From the NCBI GenBank assembly GCA_948474755.1, contig CAOLHI010000415.1:372001-436000 (forward strand): a DNA stretch of 64,000 nucleotides. Direction: 5' to 3'. A model generated the notes under the pieces. It did no database searches. It saw only the letters and a list, made by a program, of their open reading frames with translations, and had not been told where the DNA came from. The position numbers and the translations under genes were made by a program. The first letter of the stretch is position 1, and each line of letters begins with the position of its first letter. This stretch comes from Ctenosaura bakeri (taxonomy: Eukaryota; Chordata; Lepidosauria; Squamata; Iguanidae). Shown here piece by piece: positions 38,500 through 47,798 of the stretch.

Positions 38500-39660
38500 A
38501 TGCCGGCTCTCTTTCCTTTGAGCACGCTGTCATAAGCGGCGCGCGTTGGGTTGCATGCAGACATGGCACTTTCCTCCCCTTGCCAGTGTCATCTCTCCAA
38601 AACTTTGCTCCCTGTATATGTGTGTGTTGGTATAAAGACCTTGCAGGGCTGTGTGTGCAGCAAGCAGGCTCAGCTGGCCTCCAAGCGCCAGTCACATGAC
38701 CCAAGCAGATGTTTCGGTCCAAGGGAGGTGGGGGAGCTGTGGAGCACTCCTGATACAGATGTTGGCCAGCTGCCCTGCAAGGGAGGGGAGGGTTGGCTTG
38801 GCTCTGCATGAGAGAGGCTGCATTGTCTATGCACGCAACCACTGCTCCCACAGCACAATCCAGAAAAAGCCCCACACCATACTTTGGGGGAAAAAAGAAA
38901 AGCAAGCTATAAAGTTAGCTCCTTGTAAAAGAGGAAATGAGAAGTCACTAACCCTTGGAAGCTTAGCTCCAATATAAGATCATTTCCCTAGAACAGATTA
39001 GCAGAGCCATCAATCTGTGCGGAGTGATGATGGGGTTAGGGACCACACACAAGGCCGTGCGCATGACTGTTCTTTCACTCACACGCATGTGCACGCATTC
39101 TTTCTGGAGTGGGTGGGGCACATATGTTATTGCATTAAAGGTATTGCCCAACTAAACATTGCACAGTAGGGGGTGGGGAAAGCATGCCCCCTGGGCCATG
39201 TGTGGTCTCAAGCCCCCTCCCCAACAACCCTCTAAGTTTTTTTTCCCCAAAAAAGAAAAAAAAAATCCACCTCCCCTAGAGTGATGAGTGCAGTTTTATA
39301 AAATCTCTCTCTCACACACGTGTTTTAGGCCCAAGAGATGCAATTTTTTGGAACAGAAAGTCACTGGGGAGGCCTTTTGCAGGCCCGATTTCTTGCAAAA
39401 AAAGAAATTTTAAAAAATATTAGGGGTTTTGTGGGGGCTTGCCTTTTAGAGTGAGGCTAAAGCAACACTTATCTCTCAAAATATTGTTTTGAATATTTAT
39501 ACTACATATTTCTTTCTTACTGCAGTCCAACAAACATCTGGAGGGCCACTTATGTCCCACTGCTTGGAAAATTGCCTCAACTATTGTTACAGTTCCAAAC
39601 TCTCCAAAAAATAACCAGCTGTCATGGTAGTAAGGGTTTTTAAAAAGTAACCCCTCACTT
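38500..39660. other. Unassigned intergenic sequence
   Basis: The 155-codon minus frame at 38438-38905 and overlapping plus frames show no recognised domain. A G/C-richer patch lies at 38520-38830. T/A homopolymers lie at 39238-39266. A short 'tgcagtccaacaaacatctgg' repeat is at 39525. Confidence 0.4.
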
Positions 39661-39666
39661 TTTCAC

Positions 39667-39905
39667 TTACGTGCAAGAGAGATGTGGCCTAAATACTCTG
39701 AAGGCACCAGATCCCATCTGACCTTGAAAGCTAAGCAGGGTCAGGCCAAGTTAGTACTTGGAAAGGAGACCAGTAAGGAACATCGTGGGCTATATTTCAG
39801 AAGGCAGCAATGGGAAACCACCTCTGAGCATTCTTTGCCAGAGGAAACCTATGAAACACACGGGGTTGTCATAAGCTGACAGACAACTTGAAAGCATATA
39901 CACTC
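39667..39905 (+). repeat. 5S rRNA-derived SINE (SINE3 type)
   Basis: The first about 95 bases follow vertebrate 5S rRNA: 'accagatcccatctgacctt' (5S CCGATCTCGTCTGATCTC region), GAAAGCTAAGCAGGGTCAGG (internal promoter A-box/intermediate element), and 'gttagtacttggaaaggagac' (C box). A SINE body and a tail 'gtcataagctgacagacaac' follow. Substitutions and the attached body show that it is a SINE, not a 5S gene. Confidence 0.8.
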
Positions 39906-39984
39906 ATATGTCTAATATCTAGAAGTCTTAGTAGACCACAAGCTGAACAAGAGTCAGCAGTGTGATGCGGCAGCAAGAAAAGCC

Positions 39985-40541
39985 AATGTGATTCTGGGCT
40001 GCTAAGAATAGTGCCTAGGTCAAGGGAAACGATGGTACCACTCTAGTTTGCTTTGGTCAGACCCCACCTGGAATACTGTGTCCAGTTCTGAAAAGATATG
40101 GATAAGCTGGGAGGTGTCCAGAGAAGGACAACCAAAATGGTAGAAGGCCTGGAAACCATGAAGCCCTGTGATGAGTGGCTTAGGGAGCTGTATATGTTTA
40201 GTCTGGAGAAGAGAAAGTTAAGAGGTGACATGATAGCCATGTTTAAATATTTGAAGGGATGTCATATGGAGGATGGAGCAAACCTGTTTTCTGCTACTCC
40301 CGAGACTAGGACATGGTGCAATGGCTTCAAACTTCAGGAAAAGAGATTCTATCTAGACATTAAGAAGAACTTCTTGATACTGAGAGCAATTTGACAGTGG
40401 AATATGTGCTGGCTGGAAGTGTGGTGGAGTTTGGAGGTTTTTAAACAGAGACTGGATGGCCATCTGTCAGGAATGCTTTGATGGTGTATTCCTGCATGGG
40501 CTGGAGGGTCCTTGTGATCTCTTCCAACTCTATGAATCTAC
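39985..40541 (+). mobile_element. CR1 LINE 3' fragment, plus orientation
   Basis: Encodes CR1 ORF2 C-terminus (DEWLRELYMFSLEKRKLRG, AMFKYLKGCHMEDGANLF, LDIKKNFLILRAI) and ends in 'ctcttccaactctatgaatc'. The frame breaks after residue 98 of the longest piece. Confidence 0.88.
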
Positions 40542-41520
40542 CTGATTTTAACAGAGCCAGGGAAGTTACCTTTGGACTACAACTCCCAGAGCCTCATGTA
40601 ACAGTGCCTATGGTCACACTCCTGCGGCTCCCTGTTGACCAAGTGACAGGCAGCTTCAAGATACCAGCTGGCTGCAAAGGGTGTGTTTGGAGCGTGATTA
40701 CTATTGTTCCTTACTCCCATCTGAAAATCTACAGCTAGATCTGAATAAGAGTGGCCTTCAGACCAATCAGCGCCTGGGAGTTTGGGCCATTTTTTCATGC
40801 TTTTGACCCCCTAGGCTCAGGAGATGCCATTTTGAAACATGAAGTCAACCTGAAGTCCAGTTAATGTCCTGGACCCTTTTTTTTTTTTAAAAAAAAATCT
40901 CTCCTTGGCATAAAATGATCTGGAGAACATGGTTTTGTCCCCCCTTATGGGACATGGGGATGCCACTTGGTGGGGAAGGGTCTGTAGCTGGTGAGGACAA
41001 AGGCGTCCTCATTTGTATTACTTGTGCAGTTTTAAACCGATGCTTTTGGCTTGGCTTGGTGGAAAGAATTAGATTTCTGAAAATGATGATCTTCAATATT
41101 GGCAATGGAGGAAAACAGTTGCGTCAAAACACATCTGGTCTTTCTTCATGTGTTGCCTTGTTTACACCATTGTCAAGAATCTAATTGACCTTCACGTGCG
41201 TAGTATTGTTCCTATAATGTTGTTACAAAACAATATGGATCGTGTATTTATTATAGACTACTGCCCTTTAACTTGGACGTGTTGCAACTATTTCATTTTA
41301 CTTTATTTAGAAGACAGGTGCATACCTCAGTTCACAGAGCCCCTGACAAAGAACCTCCTTTCTACAGAGTCTTCTTATCCGTGCAAAGTTCCTCATTTCT
41401 CTGCCCCTTGTTTAGCGGAAGGGTTTCTATTTTCCTTAGCAGAATCAGCATGGAGGGGATGGAGGAGCACTGGAAGAAGATAGAAATTCAGTGTCTGGTT
41501 GCAGCAGTCTGCCTATGCTA
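40542..41520. other. Unassigned intergenic sequence
   Basis: One short 'ggactacaactcccagagcc' repeat at 40575 and a T/A homopolymer at 40876-40897. No gene is recognised in either strand. Confidence 0.45.
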
Positions 41521-41524
41521 AATA

Positions 41525-42505
41525 ATGCAAGACGCCTTTAGCGGGGAAAGAGCGAGATTTTGCTGAAGCGAATCTTACTGTAGTTGCGTGAGCCTGCCTA
41601 CAACAGGCAAGGTAAACAGCAGCCGCCTCCAGAAGCACGGCTGAATGAAAAACGGAGAGGAGAAAGCAGGTAAGCCTGTCTCACCAGTGTACCCCTCCCT
41701 GCATTTTGTTTATAAAAGTATAGATCTATAAGTACGGCCAACAAACACAGTTGTCCCTCCACATTTGCTAGGCTTAGGGATGCAAAAGTGGGAAAATTGC
41801 AAATATCTGTGTGTGTCTATGGGAAGGTGGGCAAGGCATGCTGGAGAGAACAGGCACCCAGGATCCAAAACAGGTCAGGGAAAGGAGATGGAAAGGGGGT
41901 GAGTCAGCATGGTGTCCTTATATTTCCCTTCTCTTGCCCATCCTTTTTCCTTGGGTGGGAAGGGCATGCAGAGAGAGTTTGTAGTGCTGAGAAATTGGGC
42001 TGCAAGCTGTCCTTAGCTGGCCAGGTGGCGGCTGGTGGAAGAGGAGGAAGACCAGAGGCAGGTTTTTAAAGGGCTGCATGGCCTGATTGGAGAGAAAGGT
42101 TCCCCTGAAAAAGAAGCGCTTGATGTGGGTGGGGGGGTGGCAGGGGTTGAAAAAAGTCTCAAATAATCAACGTCCAACCCAAAAATGTGGAGGACCAACT
42201 GTACAAAATGAAAATGGAAGCTCACAAAAGACACTGTCATCCTTTGATGCATTTTGGAAGAAGTTGTCTCTTCCATAAGATTTTTATATACTTTTATACC
42301 TTATATACCTGAGCCAGTTGTTTCACTTCACCTGCGCATATTGTTAGTTTCGAATACAAAGTGTGCTGAAACATGTGGAACTGCTTTTTTTTGTGGTGTA
42401 GGAACCTATCCCTCCTCTTTCCATCTTATTTCTGCCTCTGGTACCAAATTTCCTCTTAGAAGTAATTCCCAGGAACAGACCTACTTCATTAATTGAGGTA
42501 GACCT
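41525..42505 (-). mobile_element. Copy of the 17290 repeat, split by a Tigger-like insertion
   Basis: Segments 41525-41745 and 42240-42505 are together the complement of 17290-17810 (shared blocks: 'cttactgtagttgcgtgagc', 'gtggtgtaggaacctatccc'). The gap between them is filled by the Tigger-like element at 41748-42201, so the Tigger inserted second. Confidence 0.6.
41748..42201. mobile_element. Tigger-like non-autonomous transposon
   Basis: Ends CAGTTGTCCCTCCACATTTG and inverted AATGTGGAGGACCAACTG. The right flank is TA; the left flank has decayed to CA. No transposase. Confidence 0.75.
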
Positions 42506-42514
42506 GCACATTTA

Positions 42515-42732
42515 TAGTGGGCCATTGGTATCCATCAGCGTTTGGTTCCGGGACTGCCTCCCCATGGATAGCAAAATCCATGCATGCTCCAGTCCCATTA
42601 TGTACAATGGTATACTAAAATGGCACCCCTTATATAAAATGCCAAAATCAAAGTTAGCTTTTTGGAATTTTATTTTTTGGGAATATTTGCAAGCCATGGT
42701 TGGTTGAATCCACAGATATGGAGGACTGACTG
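42515..42732. mobile_element. Tigger-like short element, second subfamily
   Basis: 'gggccattggtatccatcag' to 'tatggaggactgactg', with the internal block 'ccattatgtacaatggtata'. The same subfamily is at 63640-63876; it resembles Tigger/pogo-derived MITEs. Confidence 0.65.
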
Positions 42733-43374
42733 TGTAAGTTTTATTTATTCCCTGTTGGTTCTTTGTTTCAAGGTCCTTATTTACGTTGGTTTGTTAATGG
42801 TTAGTCCTGTAAGTCAGGTTATGATATTCCCTGTCTTTTTCTTTTGACAGTCTTACACTGAGACAGTTCCAAATGTTAAAGTCTTGCTAAAAACGATTCA
42901 GGACATGAGCCAATCCTCTCTTTGGGACCTTGAGAAAATTCCTGAGAGGTATTGCCAGTAAACAAAGCATTCCTTCGCAACACTGGACATTATGTTTATT
43001 TGATTTTTGCCATCGCTTGCCTATGTTTGAAAATAACAGCCTGTTTAACCTTGAAAAGGGGGGAAAAAATCAAAAATAATTGCTACGACTACCAGTGTAT
43101 ACATATATTCGGCCTCAATGATTAAAGTAAGTGCCATAACATACATAAGGATGCAAATTATGGTAATAAACATTAGTGCCCATTAGAAGAAATGAAATGT
43201 AGTTAATGTATTGCAATCTCCATCAATCTGGCATTTTAAAGACAGTGTGAACAATATAAACCTAACATCCAAACGCGAGGCAGTACATGATCAACTTTGC
43301 AAACACAATCAACCAGAATTGAATTTGTACAATTTAACAAACTTCATTCATGTGAGGGCTGAGCCTGCAGAAGG

Positions 43375-43540
43375 TGTTAACAATCTTGCTGAAGCTAAGC
43401 AAGTCTGGTTGGTCACTGGATGGGAACCAAGTTCATCTTGTATCATGGATGGTGTGAAACACAGCTACTGATTGCTGAAATGCTACCTTTGGGAAGGGAG
43501 ACCCACTATGGTGGTCTTTTAACTGTAGAATTATCTTTGT
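43375..43540 (+). repeat. Possible degraded 5S-derived SINE
   Basis: 'gctgaagctaagcaagtctg' followed by 'ttggtcactggatgggaacc' matches the 5S A-box to C-box segment with spacing kept, but the head is decayed and the body is not clearly that of 39667. Confidence 0.35.
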
Positions 43541-43669
43541 GCATTCAGGCCAGGCCAACTTTTACACAGTAAGGAAATCAACTCATTTGAAATGTGGGAC
43601 TGGAGGGGGGTTCTTTGGATACCATGGGACATTGCAGAGACACATCAGTGGGTCCAAACAGTAAATTAT

Positions 43670-43885
43670 ACCTGAACTCTCTCCCTAGAAACCAAAATGA
43701 CTAAACCAAGGCTGTTGTACTTTGGACATATCATGAGAAGACATAACTCACTAGAAAAAGGATAATGCTAGGACAAGTGGAAGGCAATAGAAAAAGAGGA
43801 AAGCCTCAATACAACACAGCAAAAACAGCCGCAGTCTTGAGTCTGCAAACCCTGAACAAGGCTGATGGGAGTTATCTCGTTCGTT
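43670..43885 (+). mobile_element. BovB (RTE) LINE 3' fragment
   Basis: Translated pieces resemble the BovB ORF2 C-terminus: a MTKPRLLYFGHIMRRHNSLE-like stretch, then IMLGQVEGNRKRGKPQY, then LSLQTLNKAD, with stops between. A SINE follows directly at 43891. Confidence 0.7.
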
Positions 43886-43890
43886 GTTTC

Positions 43891-44272
43891 TTGTTATGTG
43901 CCCTCAAGTTGACTCCAGATTATGGGGACCCTATGTCAAGGTTTTCTTGGCAAGATTTCTTCCAAGTAGCTTTGCCATGGCCTTCCTCTAAGGCTAAAGC
44001 CATTTCCGCACTAGAGTGTTATAGCGCTATGATTCCACTTTCAACATCCTATGGAATCCTGGGGTTTGCAGTTTCGGGAGGGGCCGGCCTGCAAACCCCA
44101 GGATCCCATAGGATGTTGAAAGTGGAATCATAGCGCTATAACACTCTAGTGCTGAAATGGCTTAAGAGTGTGTGACTTGCCCAAGATCATCTGGGGGTTC
44201 CCATGGCTCAGCAGAGCTTTGAAATCTGGTCTCCAAAGTCCTACTCAAGCAACCACACCATAGCAACTCCTC
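43891..44272 (-). repeat. ACA-tail family SINE interrupted by a foldback element
   Basis: Tail half 43891-43997 ('gtgccctcaagttgactcc', 'cttcctctaaggctaa') and head half 44163-44272 ('gagtgtgtgacttgcccaag') are contiguous in other copies. The foldback at 43998-44162 sits between them, with TAA on both sides. Confidence 0.8.
43998..44162. mobile_element. Foldback element, copy 5, TSD TAA
   Basis: Near-perfect palindrome of about 165 bp, arms about 75 bp. TAA at 43995-43997 and 44163-44165 is the target duplication; uninterrupted SINE copies show the empty site with a single trinucleotide. Confidence 0.92.
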
Positions 44273-45688
44273 TCATTCACAGGGTTCCCACAAGTCAACC
44301 TGAGAGCAAACAACAAACACATTTGGACTAGCCTGATGGCCTCCAGATGGGTCTTCAGACATACAGGGAGCAGTGCCTAGACCCAGGGCTAATCAGCTTC
44401 AGCAAAATTGTCACATCCTCTGCCTTCAGATACCTGGAATTTCCTTGTAGAAAAAGCACCATTTCCAGGCTTGCAGATTTTAAATTGAATTCATTACATT
44501 CCCCATTTGCTTGGCAATGACACTAATGAATATGACAACGCAACTCAATGCTGGCCAATGGGACAACACAGGAAAAGCGCAACTACACAACAGGAGGATA
44601 CATAAGGTGCTCAAGATTTCTGGGTACTCTTCAGCCACGTGGACCAAGGTGGCAAACTTTTTAAGATGCTTGCTGACTCCAGTGGGCTCTTTCAGAGATC
44701 CACAGAGCCCGGAAAAGTGATTTTTTTGGACCAAAACGCCAAGAATCAGCAAAAAATAACTTTTCCGGGTTCTAGAATTGTATCATTCCACTACACCACA
44801 GTGAACAAAAATGAACCAACATTTTAAAGTTAGGGAACCAAAATTAGGCTGAAAAACGGCAGATTTTCCAAAAAGGCAAAACCAAAATAAAGAACCAGTA
44901 GCATTGTAGTTGTGAACAGAGGTGAAATGACCCAAGAGGTAATCTGAAAGATAAGATTAGCACTGATAATCCAAAGATCTCACTTTGCCATACAGTTTTT
45001 TACACTTTCCCAGTTTTGGAAGTGGAGCTCATGGATTTAGGACATGCACCTCCAAAAATAATGGCAACACACTCATTAATATAACACAAGAAGGCATCGA
45101 CAGAGAAGAAAAGCAAGGAATGAGCCATGTCATGAGTCTAGTTCTGAAAAACAGGCTGGCAAAGATTTTCCTGAAAAGGAGCTGCAAATGTAACAATTGT
45201 TGCCTGGGGACAAAAGTAATCAACATATGCTTTGGCTAAAGAATTCTCCGTTTGGCACGGATATATGGCTTGTCTCTCCTTTTTGCAGTTTTGCCCTTTT
45301 ATAGTGACACACATTCACCCTTTCATTCTCCCCACTGCTTTGAGTAAAATGCTTGAGCTTCTGGCATTTCCAAAAAAAGACACTGGCATAAAGTAGTCAA
45401 GAGTTTGCAAGGCATTTGTCTCAAATGCAGCCTTTTTTTTTAAATGCCAGATCCTCGCCAAGGCCAAGGTGGCTAAACCTGCATTCTGAATTAATTCAGT
45501 ACAAGGTTGTGAAGCTCAGATGGCTGCAGTTATTCCAACACCCGAGGAAACTGCAAAAGATCCAGTGATGAGACCCGCTCCACCTTCTACTACCCCAAAC
45601 ATTCCATGAGCTGCATCAACCCCATTTTTTTCAAAATTAGACAATCACTTCTAGTTTTGAGAGAAGCTGATTTTGGGGCCAAACAAGC
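44273..45688. other. Unassigned intergenic sequence
   Basis: No gene or firm repeat call. It is A/T-rich with several open frames under 100 codons and no recognisable domain. Confidence 0.45.
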
Positions 45689-45689
45689 A

Positions 45690-45869
45690 CACCATTTCCA
45701 CACTAGCCTGTTATAGTGCGATGATTCCGCTTTCAACACCCTCTGGAATCCTGGGGTTTGCAGTTTCGGGAGGGGCCAGTCAGCCCCTCCCGAAACTGCA
45801 AACCCCAGGATTCCAGAGGATGTTGAAAGTGGAATAATCGCGCTATAACAGGCTAGTGCGGAAATGGCC
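45690..45869. mobile_element. Foldback element, copy 6, most perfect palindrome
   Basis: The two arms are almost exact complements, including the centre, where a block ending in GGGAGGGGCC is mirrored by GGCCCCTCCC-like sequence. As single strand it would fold into one hairpin of about 85 bp. Left end decayed (CACCATTTCCACAC), right end intact (GTGCGGAAATGGCC). Confidence 0.9.
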
Positions 45870-46164
45870 AAGGTGGGAGGGAATAGACTTATCATGGAAA
45901 CTCATGCACCCAGATGCTCCTGGGAACACAATTTCACGAGAAGGTGATTTTGTACAATTACCCTGATGGTCGTAGTTTCAGCTAGTGACTTCTGAATACA
46001 AACGAATACAAACATTATAGTATCACTCCCCACAAAGTTCTTCCCAGGGCTTCAAATACAATGCCCTCCAGTGGAGTCACACCACACATTCAGATACAAG
46101 TCAATTTAGGACATTTTGATCATTCAGTGATCTATGCCTTCATCTCTGAACTGTCTCCCCTTTA

Positions 46165-46525
46165 AAAAGTGCTGTGTTACATCCCTCCAATGTGACTAAG
46201 GGTAGATATCTACAGACCCCTTTTCTGAATCGTATATGTCATTGTGCTCAACCTCCTGACGTTCTCCATCATATTGTATTGTTCTGCCCACTGTATATAA
46301 TTCCAAGGGAAAAGTTGTTAAGGAGGTTATTGGAAAGGAGTATCTGTTTGGATAGGTTATCAGTGGAATACTTATTGGAAGATCAGAATCCACATATTAC
46401 TAGACTAATGGCCAACTTTCTGGTGGAGGCAACAAACTTGTGGCTTAAATTTTCTAAAAATGATTGTTGAAGTTTTATTGTAAATGTATATGTTGTAGTA
46501 TGCCTAATAAAGGCTAATCAGAATC
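46165..46525 (+). mobile_element. Non-LTR retrotransposon 3' end (unnamed LINE)
   Basis: A 98-codon frame carries a C-terminal Cys/His cluster (RICHCAQPPDVLHHIVLFCP), the knuckle found at the ORF2 end of several LINE clades. It is followed by a short 3' UTR with AATAAA and a repeated AATCAGA tail (46518-46532). 5'-truncated. Confidence 0.6.
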
Positions 46526-46529
46526 AGAA

Positions 46530-47295
46530 ATCAGTGCTGTGTTTTTGACTGGACTCAGGAAACTTCAAGAGCTGAAAGAGTGGAGGGGACATCGGGGCAT
46601 GTCAGCATGCACAGAAGATGCCAACCTCATCCAGCCAAGACGGAGGTCTCCACTCCCCATGATTCCCTGTACAGCAAGTGTATTGAATTAATATGCAAAT
46701 TCAGTCCAGGTGATTAATCAAAGGAGGCTTCAGTCATATTCACACTCACACACAGGGAACTGGATGTGATTGCCAGTGAGTGATGAGCATGTCTGTGTTG
46801 ATGGGCCTTCACTGAACCTGTAGGCTCTGGGATGGGACATTTTAGCCTAGAATCCACACAGCACTAGACCTATCATGTAGGGTTTTTGTGGCATGGCCAC
46901 CAAAACAATTGTAAAGCATTTTCCTCAAATGTCAGCATTTGCTACATACAGGGTTTGGGATGTTATTTTTTTTTAAAAAAATAGGTGTGACCAAAAATGT
47001 CCCAGCAATATTATTGCTTTTTGCTATGAGGGTAGTTTCAGTGTTTTAGCCAATACAATGTACTGAGACAAAAAAGATGAAGATGATGATGATGATGATA
47101 CCCCATTTTTTTCCAGCTAACCATGATGCAGGAGAGCGAAAATAATACACTCTGGCGATCCAGGGGTGAGGATCGAGAGTGATATTATTCCCACTGAGGT
47201 CATAAAATACAAGAAGTAAACATTATTACTCTTCAGTAAAAACTGGAAATCCCAGTGGGGTCAGAAAATATTCCACAGCTCACACCCTCGTGCAT
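46530..47295. other. Unassigned sequence 3' of TRADD
   Basis: (GAT)n microsatellite at 47076-47099. No gene recognised. A TRADD poly(A) signal was not found with confidence in the 1 kb after its stop codon. Confidence 0.4.
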
Positions 47296-47299
47296 GAGG

Positions 47300-47505
47300 G
47301 ATTAGGTAGATCTGACCCATTCAGATCCCACCTATCTCAGAAGCTAAGCACATTCAGGGGCCAGGGAATTCCTACTGCCAACATGCTAAATTCAGAGGAA
47401 GGCAACAACAAACCACCTCTGAGAGTTCCTTGCCGACACAAAGCCCATGAAACGCATGGGATCTCCTTATCAGACAACTTAAAAGCACAGTTTTTATGGT
47501 TAGTT
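47300..47505 (+). repeat. 5S rRNA-derived SINE, degraded
   Basis: 'cagatcccacctatctcaga' then 'agctaagcacattcaggggc' follow the 5S internal promoter region. The body 'aaccacctctgagagttcc' and 'cccatgaaacgcatgggat' match 39667-39905, confirming the family. Confidence 0.65.
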
Positions 47506-47798
47506 GAGTGTGGGGTTGGTGGGTGCTATTTCATTGCAGGTTTGCAGTGTGACTGAGTCATCTTCCTTGAGATCTCATTGCAAGATGGGGGCTTATTCCT
47601 GAAAGCACCAGTATTTTGGCACCGAAGAAGTAGCTGTCCCTTTGTCCCAAATGCCGTGGGTTCTTCTTGGGTGCTTGTCCCAGGTGAGGAATCACAGGAG
47701 GGTCTATTTCCAAACTCCTACGGTGCAGTCTAGAGCATCCAACAGCATGGCTGTCCAACCACTAGTCTCACATAAGTCCCCCTCCCCTGCATTTCAGC

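Noticed and set aside
38438..38905. 155-codon minus-strand frame
   Set aside because: No domain, opposite-strand frames equally open, no splice or start context.
39667..39790. A functional 5S rRNA gene
   Set aside because: The 5S-like part is diverged at many positions, lacks a terminator and is fused to a SINE body also found at 47300.
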